The notes under the pieces are model-generated. The model worked only from the letters and a program-made list of their open reading frames with translations, made no database searches and had not been told where the DNA came from. Of a stretch of 57,149 nucleotides of DNA, positions 50,269 through 57,149 are shown piece after piece (the first letter of the stretch is position 1; each line of letters opens with the position of its first letter). This stretch comes from Ruminococcaceae bacterium UBA1404 (lineage in GTDB: Bacteria > Bacillota > Clostridia > Oscillospirales > Ruminococcaceae): the NCBI GenBank assembly GCA_002305075.1, contig DBQC01000024.1:415-57563 (forward strand), in the 5' to 3' direction. A program made the translations under genes and the position numbers.

Positions 50269-52593
50269 TTATCCTCGGTTCAGGGTCATCACCGCCACGG
50301 TCATGTCGTCCTGGCGGCCGCCCGCGAGGCGGGCCTCGGCCGTGGCGATAAGGTGCTCGCAGAGAGCCTCGTCGGACAGATCCCTGCATGCGCCCATCTC
50401 GGAGGGTATCCACCCGCTGCCGGTGGCGGTCACCCCGTCGGACACCATCACCACCCGGTCGCCCGCACCGAGGGTGAGTGTGCTGCGCTCAAAGCGCACC
50501 CCCCGCAAAATACCCGCCGGCAGCGAGGCGGTCTCCACCACCATCACTTTGCCGCTGCGCAGCACAAAGGAGGGGGCCGCTCCCGCTTTGTAAAAGGTGG
50601 CCTTGCCGGTGTAAAGATCCACGGCGCAGGCGTCTATGGTGGCCAGCGATTCCTCGGAGGACTTGACCAGCAGCGCCGAGTTGACCAGCCGCAGCGCCGC
50701 ATCAAACCGGGCCCCTGCCCCGATCAGCCGAGCCATGAGGGTGGTGGTGAGGGTGGAGTCCACGGCGGCGGCTCCCCCCGCCCCCATACCGTCGGACAGC
50801 ACCATGTTGGCACTGCCCAGCCGATCAGCCCAGCTCACAAAGTGATCGCCACAGAGCCGGGAACCCTCGGCCGCCCGCTGAACACTATGAAATGTGGGCA
50901 GATATTCGGCCACCGGTGCAAATACAAGCTGCACTCTGTCCCCTATGTGGGTGATTTCGGGCAGGCCCATGCGCTCCTCGCACAGGTCGCTCAAGGCCAG
51001 CGCCGCCTGGGCAAGATCTACCCGGCCCAGCTTGTAGCCCGGCATCGTCACATCGATCAGGGGCCGACCGTCGGCGTCCTCGTAGCAAAGCAGCGTAAGC
51101 GGCTCCACCGCCAGCCCGGAAAAGTACTGCTCGGCGGCGGCGGTCAGCGTGCGGCTGCCCGGCCGGATGCCGGCCATCTCCTGCTGGATATCGTTTAGCA
51201 GCATGGCCATGCCGCTAAACTGGTCGCCCACCGCCGAGCGTATGCGCCCGGCCTCCCGCCGGGTGCCCTCCCGGCCCACATAGTCGCCCAAATGGCGGCT
51301 TAGGCTGTCGGCCATCTGGTCGGGGTGCAGACAGACCCGGCGCAGCGTCTGGGGAAGCTGGCCGGGCGAGAGGCTTTCCCCCCTGCGGATGCGGGAGCCG
51401 GCCTCGCTAAAGGCGGCCATGGTGTCGCTGTACCCCGCCTGCCAGCATCCGGGCGAGCGCTTGCATCCCCGGCAGACCTGCTCGGCCACGGCGGCGTAGG
51501 CCTGCTCAATATCGTCTCCGGCCAAAGCAGCCAGACGGTCGGCCACCTCGTCCACCAGCGCCGATATCTCGGTGAGCGCCTCGGAAGCTCGCTGCATCCG
51601 CACGCCGGAAAGCTGGGTGCTCAGCGCCGTGTCTCCCCCTCGCATCACGGCTTTAAGCGGGGTGATAAAGCTCATCCCGGGCGGCAGCAACAGAAAGACC
51701 GCCGAGCCTACCGCCGCCTCAAAAAGCGCCAAGGTCAGCTGGCTGCCCTGCTCGGTCGTCAGCCCCACCACGCCGCAAACCAGTGTAAAGGCCAGTACGG
51801 CCATAAGCCGTCCCGCCGCCGCAAACACCGCAGCACACAGTCCGCCCACCGCATAGGAGGCCAGCAGCGCCGGGCTGCCGCTGAGTGCGGCCGCCAGCCC
51901 CAGCACCACGCCGCCCACAGCCGCCGCACCGGCCCCACCGTAGTAGCCGGCCATTAAGATGGTCAGCACCGCCGCCACACGCCCGGGCGAAAATCCCCCC
52001 ACCTCCACCTGCATGAGCGCCATGGCCACAAGGCAGCCGCTCACCCCAAGGCAGATGGCATCGGTGCGGCGCATGGGCAGGCGCTTTTGCTCGACCCACT
52101 GGCTAATCAGAATGCGGCTGCGCAGCAAAAAGAAACTGCCTCCTGCGGCCAAAATCATCTCGGCCACCGCCGCAGCCAGCGCATAGGGACGCATTCCACT
52201 GCTTAGCATGAGGGCCAGATGGGTGGCCCCCAGCGCCCCGGCTGCAATAAGTGGGGAGAGAGCCAGCGGCGTCCAGCGGCCGGATGTGGCCCCCAACACC
52301 CAGCGCAGCCCCAAGATAAGGGCCACCGCCGCCACGCTGCGCATGGTGATGCCGGGGTCGGGACTTAGGATGTAGCCCAGCATACTGCCCAGCGCTGCCG
52401 CCACCAGCGTACCATCCTGCGCACTCACCCAAGCTGCCCCAAAGGGCGACACCGCCCAGGGCGTGAGAAGGCTGGACAGCAAAAAGCCCACAAGGCCGCT
52501 GCCAAGCTGTAAAAGGGGCGCACGCAGCGACCCTCTAAGGTTTTTGAGCCTGTCTTGCAGGCTGGCTCTGCCCACGCTGTCCTGATGTTGCAT
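50269..52593 (-). CDS. spoIIE: Stage II sporulation protein E (PP2C phosphatase)
   Basis: The product is 774 aa. About ten TM helices fill residues 30-310, then a central regulatory region and a C-terminal PP2C phosphatase. The metal Asp motifs DGMGAGGAAAVDS, MVSDGVTATGSG and GRQDDMTVAV are intact. SpoIIE dephosphorylates the anti-anti-sigma factor to switch on the first forespore sigma factor, and it acts at the asymmetric septum. Promoter with Spo0A box upstream. RBS GGGAGGGG. Confirms a sporulation pathway. Confidence 0.95.
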   Translation of the reverse strand: MQHQDSVGRASLQDRLKNLRGSLRAPLLQLGSGLVGFLLSSLLTPWAVSPFGAAWVSAQDGTLVAAALGSMLGYILSPDPGITMRSVAAVALILGLRWVLGATSGRWTPLALSPLIAAGALGATHLALMLSSGMRPYALAAAVAEMILAAGGSFFLLRSRILISQWVEQKRLPMRRTDAICLGVSGCLVAMALMQVEVGGFSPGRVAAVLTILMAGYYGGAGAAAVGGVVLGLAAALSGSPALLASYAVGGLCAAVFAAAGRLMAVLAFTLVCGVVGLTTEQGSQLTLALFEAAVGSAVFLLLPPGMSFITPLKAVMRGGDTALSTQLSGVRMQRASEALTEISALVDEVADRLAALAGDDIEQAYAAVAEQVCRGCKRSPGCWQAGYSDTMAAFSEAGSRIRRGESLSPGQLPQTLRRVCLHPDQMADSLSRHLGDYVGREGTRREAGRIRSAVGDQFSGMAMLLNDIQQEMAGIRPGSRTLTAAAEQYFSGLAVEPLTLLCYEDADGRPLIDVTMPGYKLGRVDLAQAALALSDLCEERMGLPEITHIGDRVQLVFAPVAEYLPTFHSVQRAAEGSRLCGDHFVSWADRLGSANMVLSDGMGAGGAAAVDSTLTTTLMARLIGAGARFDAALRLVNSALLVKSSEESLATIDACAVDLYTGKATFYKAGAAPSFVLRSGKVMVVETASLPAGILRGVRFERSTLTLGAGDRVVMVSDGVTATGSGWIPSEMGACRDLSDEALCEHLIATAEARLAGGRQDDMTVAVMTLNRG

Positions 52594-52668
52594 GCTGTCC
52601 CCTCCCGACGGCTTGTCCCTATTTATTCAAGAACATTTACCATAATTTGTATTATACAATATGTCTAT

Positions 52669-52716
52669 ATTATAAGTTCTTATACGGTCGGTTTCTGTCT
52701 AAGGCGGGCTGTCGAA
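52669..52716 (-). promoter_or_regulatory. Spo0A-dependent spoIIE promoter
   Basis: On minus, TAGACA (52701-52696), 21-bp spacer, TATAAT (52674-52669). A perfect Spo0A box (TGTCGAA on plus at 52710-52716) lies 8 bp upstream of the -35. The unusually long spacer and nearby 0A box match the known B. subtilis spoIIE promoter layout. A second TATAAT at 52656-52651 is an alternative -10. Confidence 0.7.
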
Positions 52717-52740
52717 TGGGCGTTCCTGCCCCCGATTTGC

Positions 52741-52769
52741 TTGACAATCCCGAAGCCGCGCCATACTAT
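52741..52769 (+). promoter_or_regulatory. gltX promoter
   Basis: TTGACA (52741-52746), 17 bp, TACTAT (52764-52769), followed by AAGGGAGG and ATG at 52817. No T-box was seen. Confidence 0.72.
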
Positions 52770-52816
52770 TATGGGAGAGATTAAGAACCTACAATCCCCA
52801 AAGGGAGGAATCGACC

Positions 52817-54286
52817 ATGGCAAAAGCCAACATTCGCACCCGTTTTGCCCCCAGCCCCACCGGATATATGCATGTAGGCAACCTGCGCACGGCGCTTTAT
52901 GCATATCTGGCCGCTGGCGACAACGGAACTTTTATTCTGAGAATCGAGGACACCGACCAGGGCCGCTATGTACCCGAGGCGCTGGACATCATTTACGAGA
53001 CCCTAAAAGAGACCGGCCTGCACTGGCAGGAAGGCCCCGATGTGGGCGGAGACTACGGCCCCTATATCCAGAGCCAGCGGCTAGACATCTATAAAAAATA
53101 CGCCGACCAGCTCATCGAGCAGGGGGATGCCTATCGCTGCTTTTGCGACAAAGAGCGGTTAGAGGCCTCTCGCCTTGTTCAAAAGGCCGCCGGAAATCCC
53201 GCCAGCTACGACCGCCACTGCCGCTCGCTCTCGGCCGAGGAGATTGAAGAAAAACTGAAGGCCGGCCTTCCCTATGTGGTGCGCCAGCGCATTCCCGACA
53301 CGGGCAGCACCACCATCACCGACGAGATTTTTGGCGATATCACCGTGGAAAACAGCACCCTGGACGATCAGGTGCTCATCAAGCAGGACGGTATGCCCAC
53401 CTACAACTTTGCCAATGTGGTGGACGACCATCTTATGGACATCACCATTGTGATTCGGGGCACCGAGTATCTCTCGTCGGCGCCCAAATACAACCTGCTC
53501 TACGAGGCCTTTGGCTGGCCCATACCCAAATACCTCCACTGCCCGCCGGTTATGAAGGACAGCTCATCCAAGCTCTCCAAACGCAATGGCGACGCCTCCT
53601 ATCAGGATCTCATCGCCAAGGGCTATCTATCGGATGCGGTGCTCAACTATATCGCACTGCTAGGCTGGAGCCCCGGAGGTGAACAGGAGATTTTCTCCCT
53701 CGAGGAGATGAAGAAGCTGTTTAACATTCACGATGTGTCCAAATCCCCCTCCATCTTCGACCCGGCCAAACTGCGGCACATCAACGGCGTCTATATCCGG
53801 GCCCTTTCGCCCGAGGACTTTTACAGCGCCGCACTGCCCTTTGTAAAACAGGCCGTCACCCGACAGGACATCGACCTGAAAGCCCTTTGCGCTCTACTTC
53901 AGACCCGCACCGAGGTGCTGGGCGAAATTCCCGAGCAGATTGATTTTATCAATGCGTTGCCCGACTACGACCTGTCCCTCTTTGCCTCTAAAAAGATGAA
54001 AACCAGCCCCGAAACGGCTCCCGATGCGCTGCGGGCGCTGCGGCCGGTGCTCGAAGCCATCCCCGCGGAAGCGTTTACCCCCGAACGGCTTCATAGCGAC
54101 CTGATGGCGCTGGTGGCCCGGTTAGGGGTTAAAAACGGCACCATCCTCTGGCCCTTACGGGTGGCGGTAAGTGGCAAGCAGTTCACGCCGGGAGGCGGCA
54201 TCGAAATAGCCGCTTTGCTGGGCAAACAAGACAGCCTTGCCCGCATCGACACGGCTCTGTCCCGGCTGGAACAGGCGGGGTATTAA
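52817..54286 (+). CDS. gltX: Glutamyl-tRNA synthetase
   Basis: The product is 489 aa. Class I HIGH-like motif in RFAPSPTGYMHVGNLRTALY and KMSKS-like SSKLSKRNGDASY. DDHLMDITIVIRGTEYLSS and the C-terminal helical domain are complete. It charges tRNA-Glu and perhaps tRNA-Gln. trpS follows 30 bp later with its own RBS, so the two are likely cotranscribed. Confidence 0.96.
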   Translation: MAKANIRTRFAPSPTGYMHVGNLRTALYAYLAAGDNGTFILRIEDTDQGRYVPEALDIIYETLKETGLHWQEGPDVGGDYGPYIQSQRLDIYKKYADQLIEQGDAYRCFCDKERLEASRLVQKAAGNPASYDRHCRSLSAEEIEEKLKAGLPYVVRQRIPDTGSTTITDEIFGDITVENSTLDDQVLIKQDGMPTYNFANVVDDHLMDITIVIRGTEYLSSAPKYNLLYEAFGWPIPKYLHCPPVMKDSSSKLSKRNGDASYQDLIAKGYLSDAVLNYIALLGWSPGGEQEIFSLEEMKKLFNIHDVSKSPSIFDPAKLRHINGVYIRALSPEDFYSAALPFVKQAVTRQDIDLKALCALLQTRTEVLGEIPEQIDFINALPDYDLSLFASKKMKTSPETAPDALRALRPVLEAIPAEAFTPERLHSDLMALVARLGVKNGTILWPLRVAVSGKQFTPGGGIEIAALLGKQDSLARIDTALSRLEQAGY

Positions 54287-54316
54287 CCCCAATATCAACC
54301 CGTAAGGAGGCGCATT

Positions 54317-55318
54317 ATGGCGGCCGATAAATCGAAACAAGTCATGTTCTCGGGCATACAGCCCTCGGGAATTTTCACCCTGGGCAATTACCTCGGGGCG
54401 GTTCGCAACTGGTCGGTTATGCAAAGCGACTTCGACAGCCTGTTTTGCCTGGTTGACCTCCATGCCATCACCGTGCGGCAGGACCCGGCCACGCTGCGTG
54501 AAAACATCATGCGGGGGTTTGCGGTGCTGATGGCCTGCGGCCTTGACCCCGAACGCTGCACGCTGTTTGTGCAGAGCCATGTGCCGGCTCACAGCCAGTT
54601 AAGCTGGCTGCTCGGGGCTTATGCCCAGTTTGGCGAGCTCTCGCGCATGACCCAATTTAAAGATAAATCTCAGCGCTATGCCGACAACATCAACGCCGCA
54701 CTGTTTACCTACCCGGTGCTCATGGCAGCGGACATTCTGCTCTATCAAGCCGAGCTGGTGCCGGTGGGCATCGACCAAAAGCAGCATGTGGAGCTGACCC
54801 GGGATATTGCCACCCGGTTTAACGGCATTTATGGCGATACATTTACTCTGCCCGATGTCTACTTCCCCAAGGTGGGAGCCAAGATTATGAGTCTGCTTGA
54901 CCCTACCAAAAAGATGAGTAAATCCGACGACAATCCCGGCTCCTATGTGGCTGTGCTCGACGAGCCCGATGTCATCATCAAAAAGTTCCGCAGGGCAGTT
55001 ACCGACAGCGAAGCCCGGGTGCGCTTTAGCCCCGACAAACCCGGGGTATCCAATCTGATGACCATTTACGCCGCCCTCACCGAGCGGGATATGGCGGCCA
55101 TCGAAGCCGAGTTTGAGGGCAAAGGTTATGGCGACTTTAAGCAGGCCGTGGCCGAAGCGGTGGTGGAGACGCTGCGCCCGGTGCGCCGCCGCTTTCTCGA
55201 TTTGATGGAAAACCCCGACTATTTATTGGAATGCTGCCATAAGGGGGCCGAAAAGGCCGCCAAAAAGGCCGAACCCACCCTAAAGCTGGTTACCGAGCGC
55301 ATTGGGCTGATCGGTTAA
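54317..55318 (+). CDS. trpS: Tryptophanyl-tRNA synthetase
   Basis: The product is 333 aa, standard length. FSGIQPSGIFTLGNYLGAVR carries the HIGH-like motif, and TKKMSKSDDNPGSYV the KMSKS loop. QAELVPVGIDQKQHVELTRD is the conserved tryptophan and ATP region. It charges tRNA-Trp. RBS AAGGAGG; cotranscription with gltX is likely. Confidence 0.97.
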   Translation: MAADKSKQVMFSGIQPSGIFTLGNYLGAVRNWSVMQSDFDSLFCLVDLHAITVRQDPATLRENIMRGFAVLMACGLDPERCTLFVQSHVPAHSQLSWLLGAYAQFGELSRMTQFKDKSQRYADNINAALFTYPVLMAADILLYQAELVPVGIDQKQHVELTRDIATRFNGIYGDTFTLPDVYFPKVGAKIMSLLDPTKKMSKSDDNPGSYVAVLDEPDVIIKKFRRAVTDSEARVRFSPDKPGVSNLMTIYAALTERDMAAIEAEFEGKGYGDFKQAVAEAVVETLRPVRRRFLDLMENPDYLLECCHKGAEKAAKKAEPTLKLVTERIGLIG

Positions 55319-55405
55319 AGGCACCACCGGAGCGCACACTTTGGCCATTTCTTCAGTATGATGTTAAAAACATCGCTCAACGCTGCAAGAAATGGAGGCT
55401 CCTTT

Positions 55406-56224
55406 GTGATAACCTGGTTTGTAGGCCTATCTGCCATGATGCAGGCATTGATAGGCACACTGTTTACTTATGCCTGCACCGCTGCAGGTGCGGCCATGGT
55501 GTTCTTTTTTAAGGAAGTCCGACAGGGTGGGCTCAGCCTCATGCTGGGCTTTGCCTCGGGCGTGATGATTGCGGCCAGCTTCTGGTCGCTGCTGGCCCCC
55601 GCCATCGAAATGGCCCAGGGCGGCCCCCTGCCCCCATGGCTGGTGGTGTCCATGGGCTTTTTGGCCGGGGGCGGCTTTTTGCTGCTGGCCGACCAAATTT
55701 TACCCCACGCCCACTTCGATGCGCCCTTAGGCGAGACCGAGGGCATTAAAACCGGGCTGCGGCGCAATGTGCTGCTGGTGCTGGCCATCACGCTGCACAA
55801 CATCCCCGAGGGGTTGGCCATAGGGGTGGCTTTTGCGGCGGCAGCCGGCGACCCGCTAGCCGCCATAGCCGGTGTGACGCTGGCCATGGGTATGGGTATG
55901 CAGAACTTTCCCGAGGGGGCGGCCGTGTCCATTCCGCTGCGGCAGGAGGGTATGAGCCGTGGTAAAAGCTTTTTTTACGGTCAGGCCTCGGGCATTGTGG
56001 AGCCCATTGCGGGTGTGATAGGGGCCTATCTTGTCACCAGCATGAGCTTTATTTTGCCCTATGCCCTAGCCTTTGCGGCGGGCGCCATGATCTATGTGGT
56101 GGTGGAGGAGCTGCTGCCCGAGTCTCAGCATGGGGGTGGCCGCTGGGGGGTACATCTTTCTACCTATGGGGCCATGATTGGCTTTGTTATTATGATGATG
56201 CTCGATGTGGGACTGGGCGCCTAA
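55406..56224 (+). CDS. ZIP family metal transporter
   Basis: The start chosen is GTG 55406 (VITWFVGLSA), behind GGAGG, giving 272 aa; an upstream in-frame ATG has no RBS. Eight TM segments are present. The metal path is HNIPEGLAIGVAF in TM4 and NFPEGAAVSIPLR in TM5. This is the ZupT/GufA-like branch, importing zinc or other divalent metals. Monocistronic or read through from trpS; a strong terminator follows. Confidence 0.92.
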   Translation: MITWFVGLSAMMQALIGTLFTYACTAAGAAMVFFFKEVRQGGLSLMLGFASGVMIAASFWSLLAPAIEMAQGGPLPPWLVVSMGFLAGGGFLLLADQILPHAHFDAPLGETEGIKTGLRRNVLLVLAITLHNIPEGLAIGVAFAAAAGDPLAAIAGVTLAMGMGMQNFPEGAAVSIPLRQEGMSRGKSFFYGQASGIVEPIAGVIGAYLVTSMSFILPYALAFAAGAMIYVVVEELLPESQHGGGRWGVHLSTYGAMIGFVIMMMLDVGLGA

Positions 56225-56239
56225 AACCAGCCCAAACAG

Positions 56240-56273
56240 CGCCGCCGGATACGGTTGTATCCGGCGGCGTTTT
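56240..56273 (+). terminator. Terminator of the ZIP transporter gene
   Basis: A perfect 13-bp stem, CGCCGCCGGATAC with GTATCCGGCGGCG around GGTT, is followed by TTTT. Confidence 0.93.
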
Positions 56274-56354
56274 GCTGTGCCCAATAAAGCCCCTGAATGT
56301 TAGGAGGCCATACTCCTTGACCGGGTTTTAGAGGCGGCTCCCAAGGTCTTGGCG

Positions 56355-57149
56355 CTAAAAGGTGTTGGGGAACTGGGCCACAATGCCCCGTGCCAGATAG
56401 TCGGCCAGGCGGCGGCTCTGGGCCATGGCGCAGTCGGTGGCCTCGGTGTGGGCGCTCCAGTCGCCGGCCATGCGGGTGTAAAGACACTGGCGGGTAAGAT
56501 CCTGCTGGTCGTGGATGAGGGCGGCCAGCTCCCGTTCGTCGTAGTGGGGATTTACGGCGGCCAGATACTGGGCCATATAGGCCCCCTGTCCCCGCCAGCG
56601 GTCGTCCACCGGCTGAGCGGCATCCACCCCTTCGGCTGCGGTGGCGGCCAGCACATCCCGGCTTAGGGCGGCCTGCTCGCTCAGCAGTCCCTCCAGCGCC
56701 CGGCCCACCTCGGGGCCGTAATAGTGGGTAAATATGTCGAGGATATCGCCGCCGCTGTCCATCAGTCGCTGGGCGGCCACCTCGGTGTCCCCCAGACCTT
56801 CGGCCATGCTCAGCCCGAACAGGTGGGTGCACAGGGCCTGATGCTGCCAGGCCGTGCGCATATCCTGATAAAGGTCGTGGGCGTCAAGGCTGAGAGTGTC
56901 CCCCATGCAGGGGCCGGTCTGGGGGGTCTGGTCGGGTGGCGCCCAGCCTTCGGGAGGGCGGGGGCTGGGCATGGGCACCGGTGCGGGGGTTACTGGCCGG
57001 GGTGTGGGCGGTGGCATGGGCGCTACGCCCTCAGGCTGGGGTGCGGGCGGTGGCATGGGCGCTACGGCCTCAGGCTGGGGTGCGGGCGGCGGCATGGGCG
57101 CTACGGCCTCGGGCTGGGGTGCGGGCGGCGGCATGTGCGCTACGGCCTC
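56355..57149 (-). CDS. Proline-repeat protein with helical C-terminal domain, 5' end outside the window
   Basis: The frame is open to the window edge, so the N-terminus is missing. The visible start is a 13-residue repeat, MPPPAPQPEAVAP, then a Pro-rich linker ending near GWAPPDQTPQTG. The C-terminal 180 residues are helical with Trp/His-rich pattern (DMRTAWQHQALCTHLFGLSM, THYYGPEVGRALEGLLSEQ, and a last GIVAQFPNTF). A similar pattern occurs in unnamed helical proteins of Bacillota, one domain per protein; function unknown. The Pro repeat may be a flexible spacer at the cell or spore surface. Confidence 0.6.
   Translation of the reverse strand, partial: EAVAHMPPPAPQPEAVAPMPPPAPQPEAVAPMPPPAPQPEGVAPMPPPTPRPVTPAPVPMPSPRPPEGWAPPDQTPQTGPCMGDTLSLDAHDLYQDMRTAWQHQALCTHLFGLSMAEGLGDTEVAAQRLMDSGGDILDIFTHYYGPEVGRALEGLLSEQAALSRDVLAATAAEGVDAAQPVDDRWRGQGAYMAQYLAAVNPHYDERELAALIHDQQDLTRQCLYTRMAGDWSAHTEATDCAMAQSRRLADYLARGIVAQFPNTF
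57015..57149 (-). repeat. Tandem 39-bp repeat coding for a proline-rich 13-residue unit
   Basis: CAT of the repeat (ATG on minus) occurs at 57015, 57054, 57093 and 57132, giving an exact 39-bp period over at least three units and continuing past the window edge. Units differ by a few bases (for example GGTGGC/GGCGGC). Such arrays change copy number by slippage. Confidence 0.9.

Noticed and set aside
57015..57149. Repeats at the window end considered as a CRISPR array
   Set aside because: Units abut without spacers, keep a reading frame and encode a Pro-rich peptide; it is a coding tandem repeat.

Overview
The window reads as a chromosomal segment of an anaerobic, endospore-forming member of the Bacillota, most likely class Clostridia and perhaps Oscillospirales. 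The basis is spoIIE and spoVT, a rubrerythrin next to a PerR-type regulator, a class B sortase, strong AGGAGG ribosome binding sites, many GTG/TTG starts, and moderately high G+C with A+T-rich promoters. The species is not identifiable by reading alone. No rRNA, tRNA, transposase, integrase, CRISPR array or phage gene was seen.

Layout. 1-3.2 kb is a more A+T-rich accessory-looking block: the end of a membrane-bound LuxR-type regulator, a broken lipoprotein gene, a small membrane protein and two zinc-ribbon proteins. 3.3-7.9 kb (minus) is a polar amino-acid ABC importer followed by an M20 peptidase and sfsA. 8.2-9.2 kb (plus) is perR-rbr behind a Fur/PerR-type operator, then trmB (minus). 10.1-15.8 kb (plus) holds an MFS carrier, a class B sortase and a pyrimidine operon (pyrB, pyrC, a pyrE-like gene). 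15.9-20 kb (minus) has a secreted protein of unknown function and proB-proA with an uncharacterised third gene.

20.1-31.3 kb (minus) is the conserved information-processing block: rimP-nusA-rnpM-ylxQ-infB-rbfA-nrnA-truB-ribF, then rpsO-pnp with its own promoter, with spoVT upstream. 31.5-38.3 kb mixes a MATE pump, an HD phosphohydrolase, a TraX-like membrane protein overlapping an amidohydrolase, a frameshifted paralogue of the secreted protein at 15.9 kb, and an M20D amidohydrolase. 38.4-43.8 kb (minus) is a lipoprotein, response regulator, histidine kinase, DUF1385 and prmC series. 44-57 kb has an XRE regulator, a histidine phosphatase, a DUF975-like membrane protein, proS, a lipid-anchored FMN/FAD reductase, spoIIE, gltX, trpS, a ZIP metal transporter and, cut by the window edge, a proline-repeat protein.

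The signals most worth a second look are these. Two secreted paralogues end in a truncated N-x-x-T-G-A-x-A tail, in a window that also encodes an orphan class B sortase. The spoIIE promoter has a Spo0A box and a 21-bp spacer. A terminator-like hairpin sits in the rimP-nusA leader. A pyrE-like protein lacks the usual PRPP loop. An 8-bp element is repeated at the proS/reductase divergent promoter, and several operator-like palindromes lie in A+T-rich intergenic DNA.
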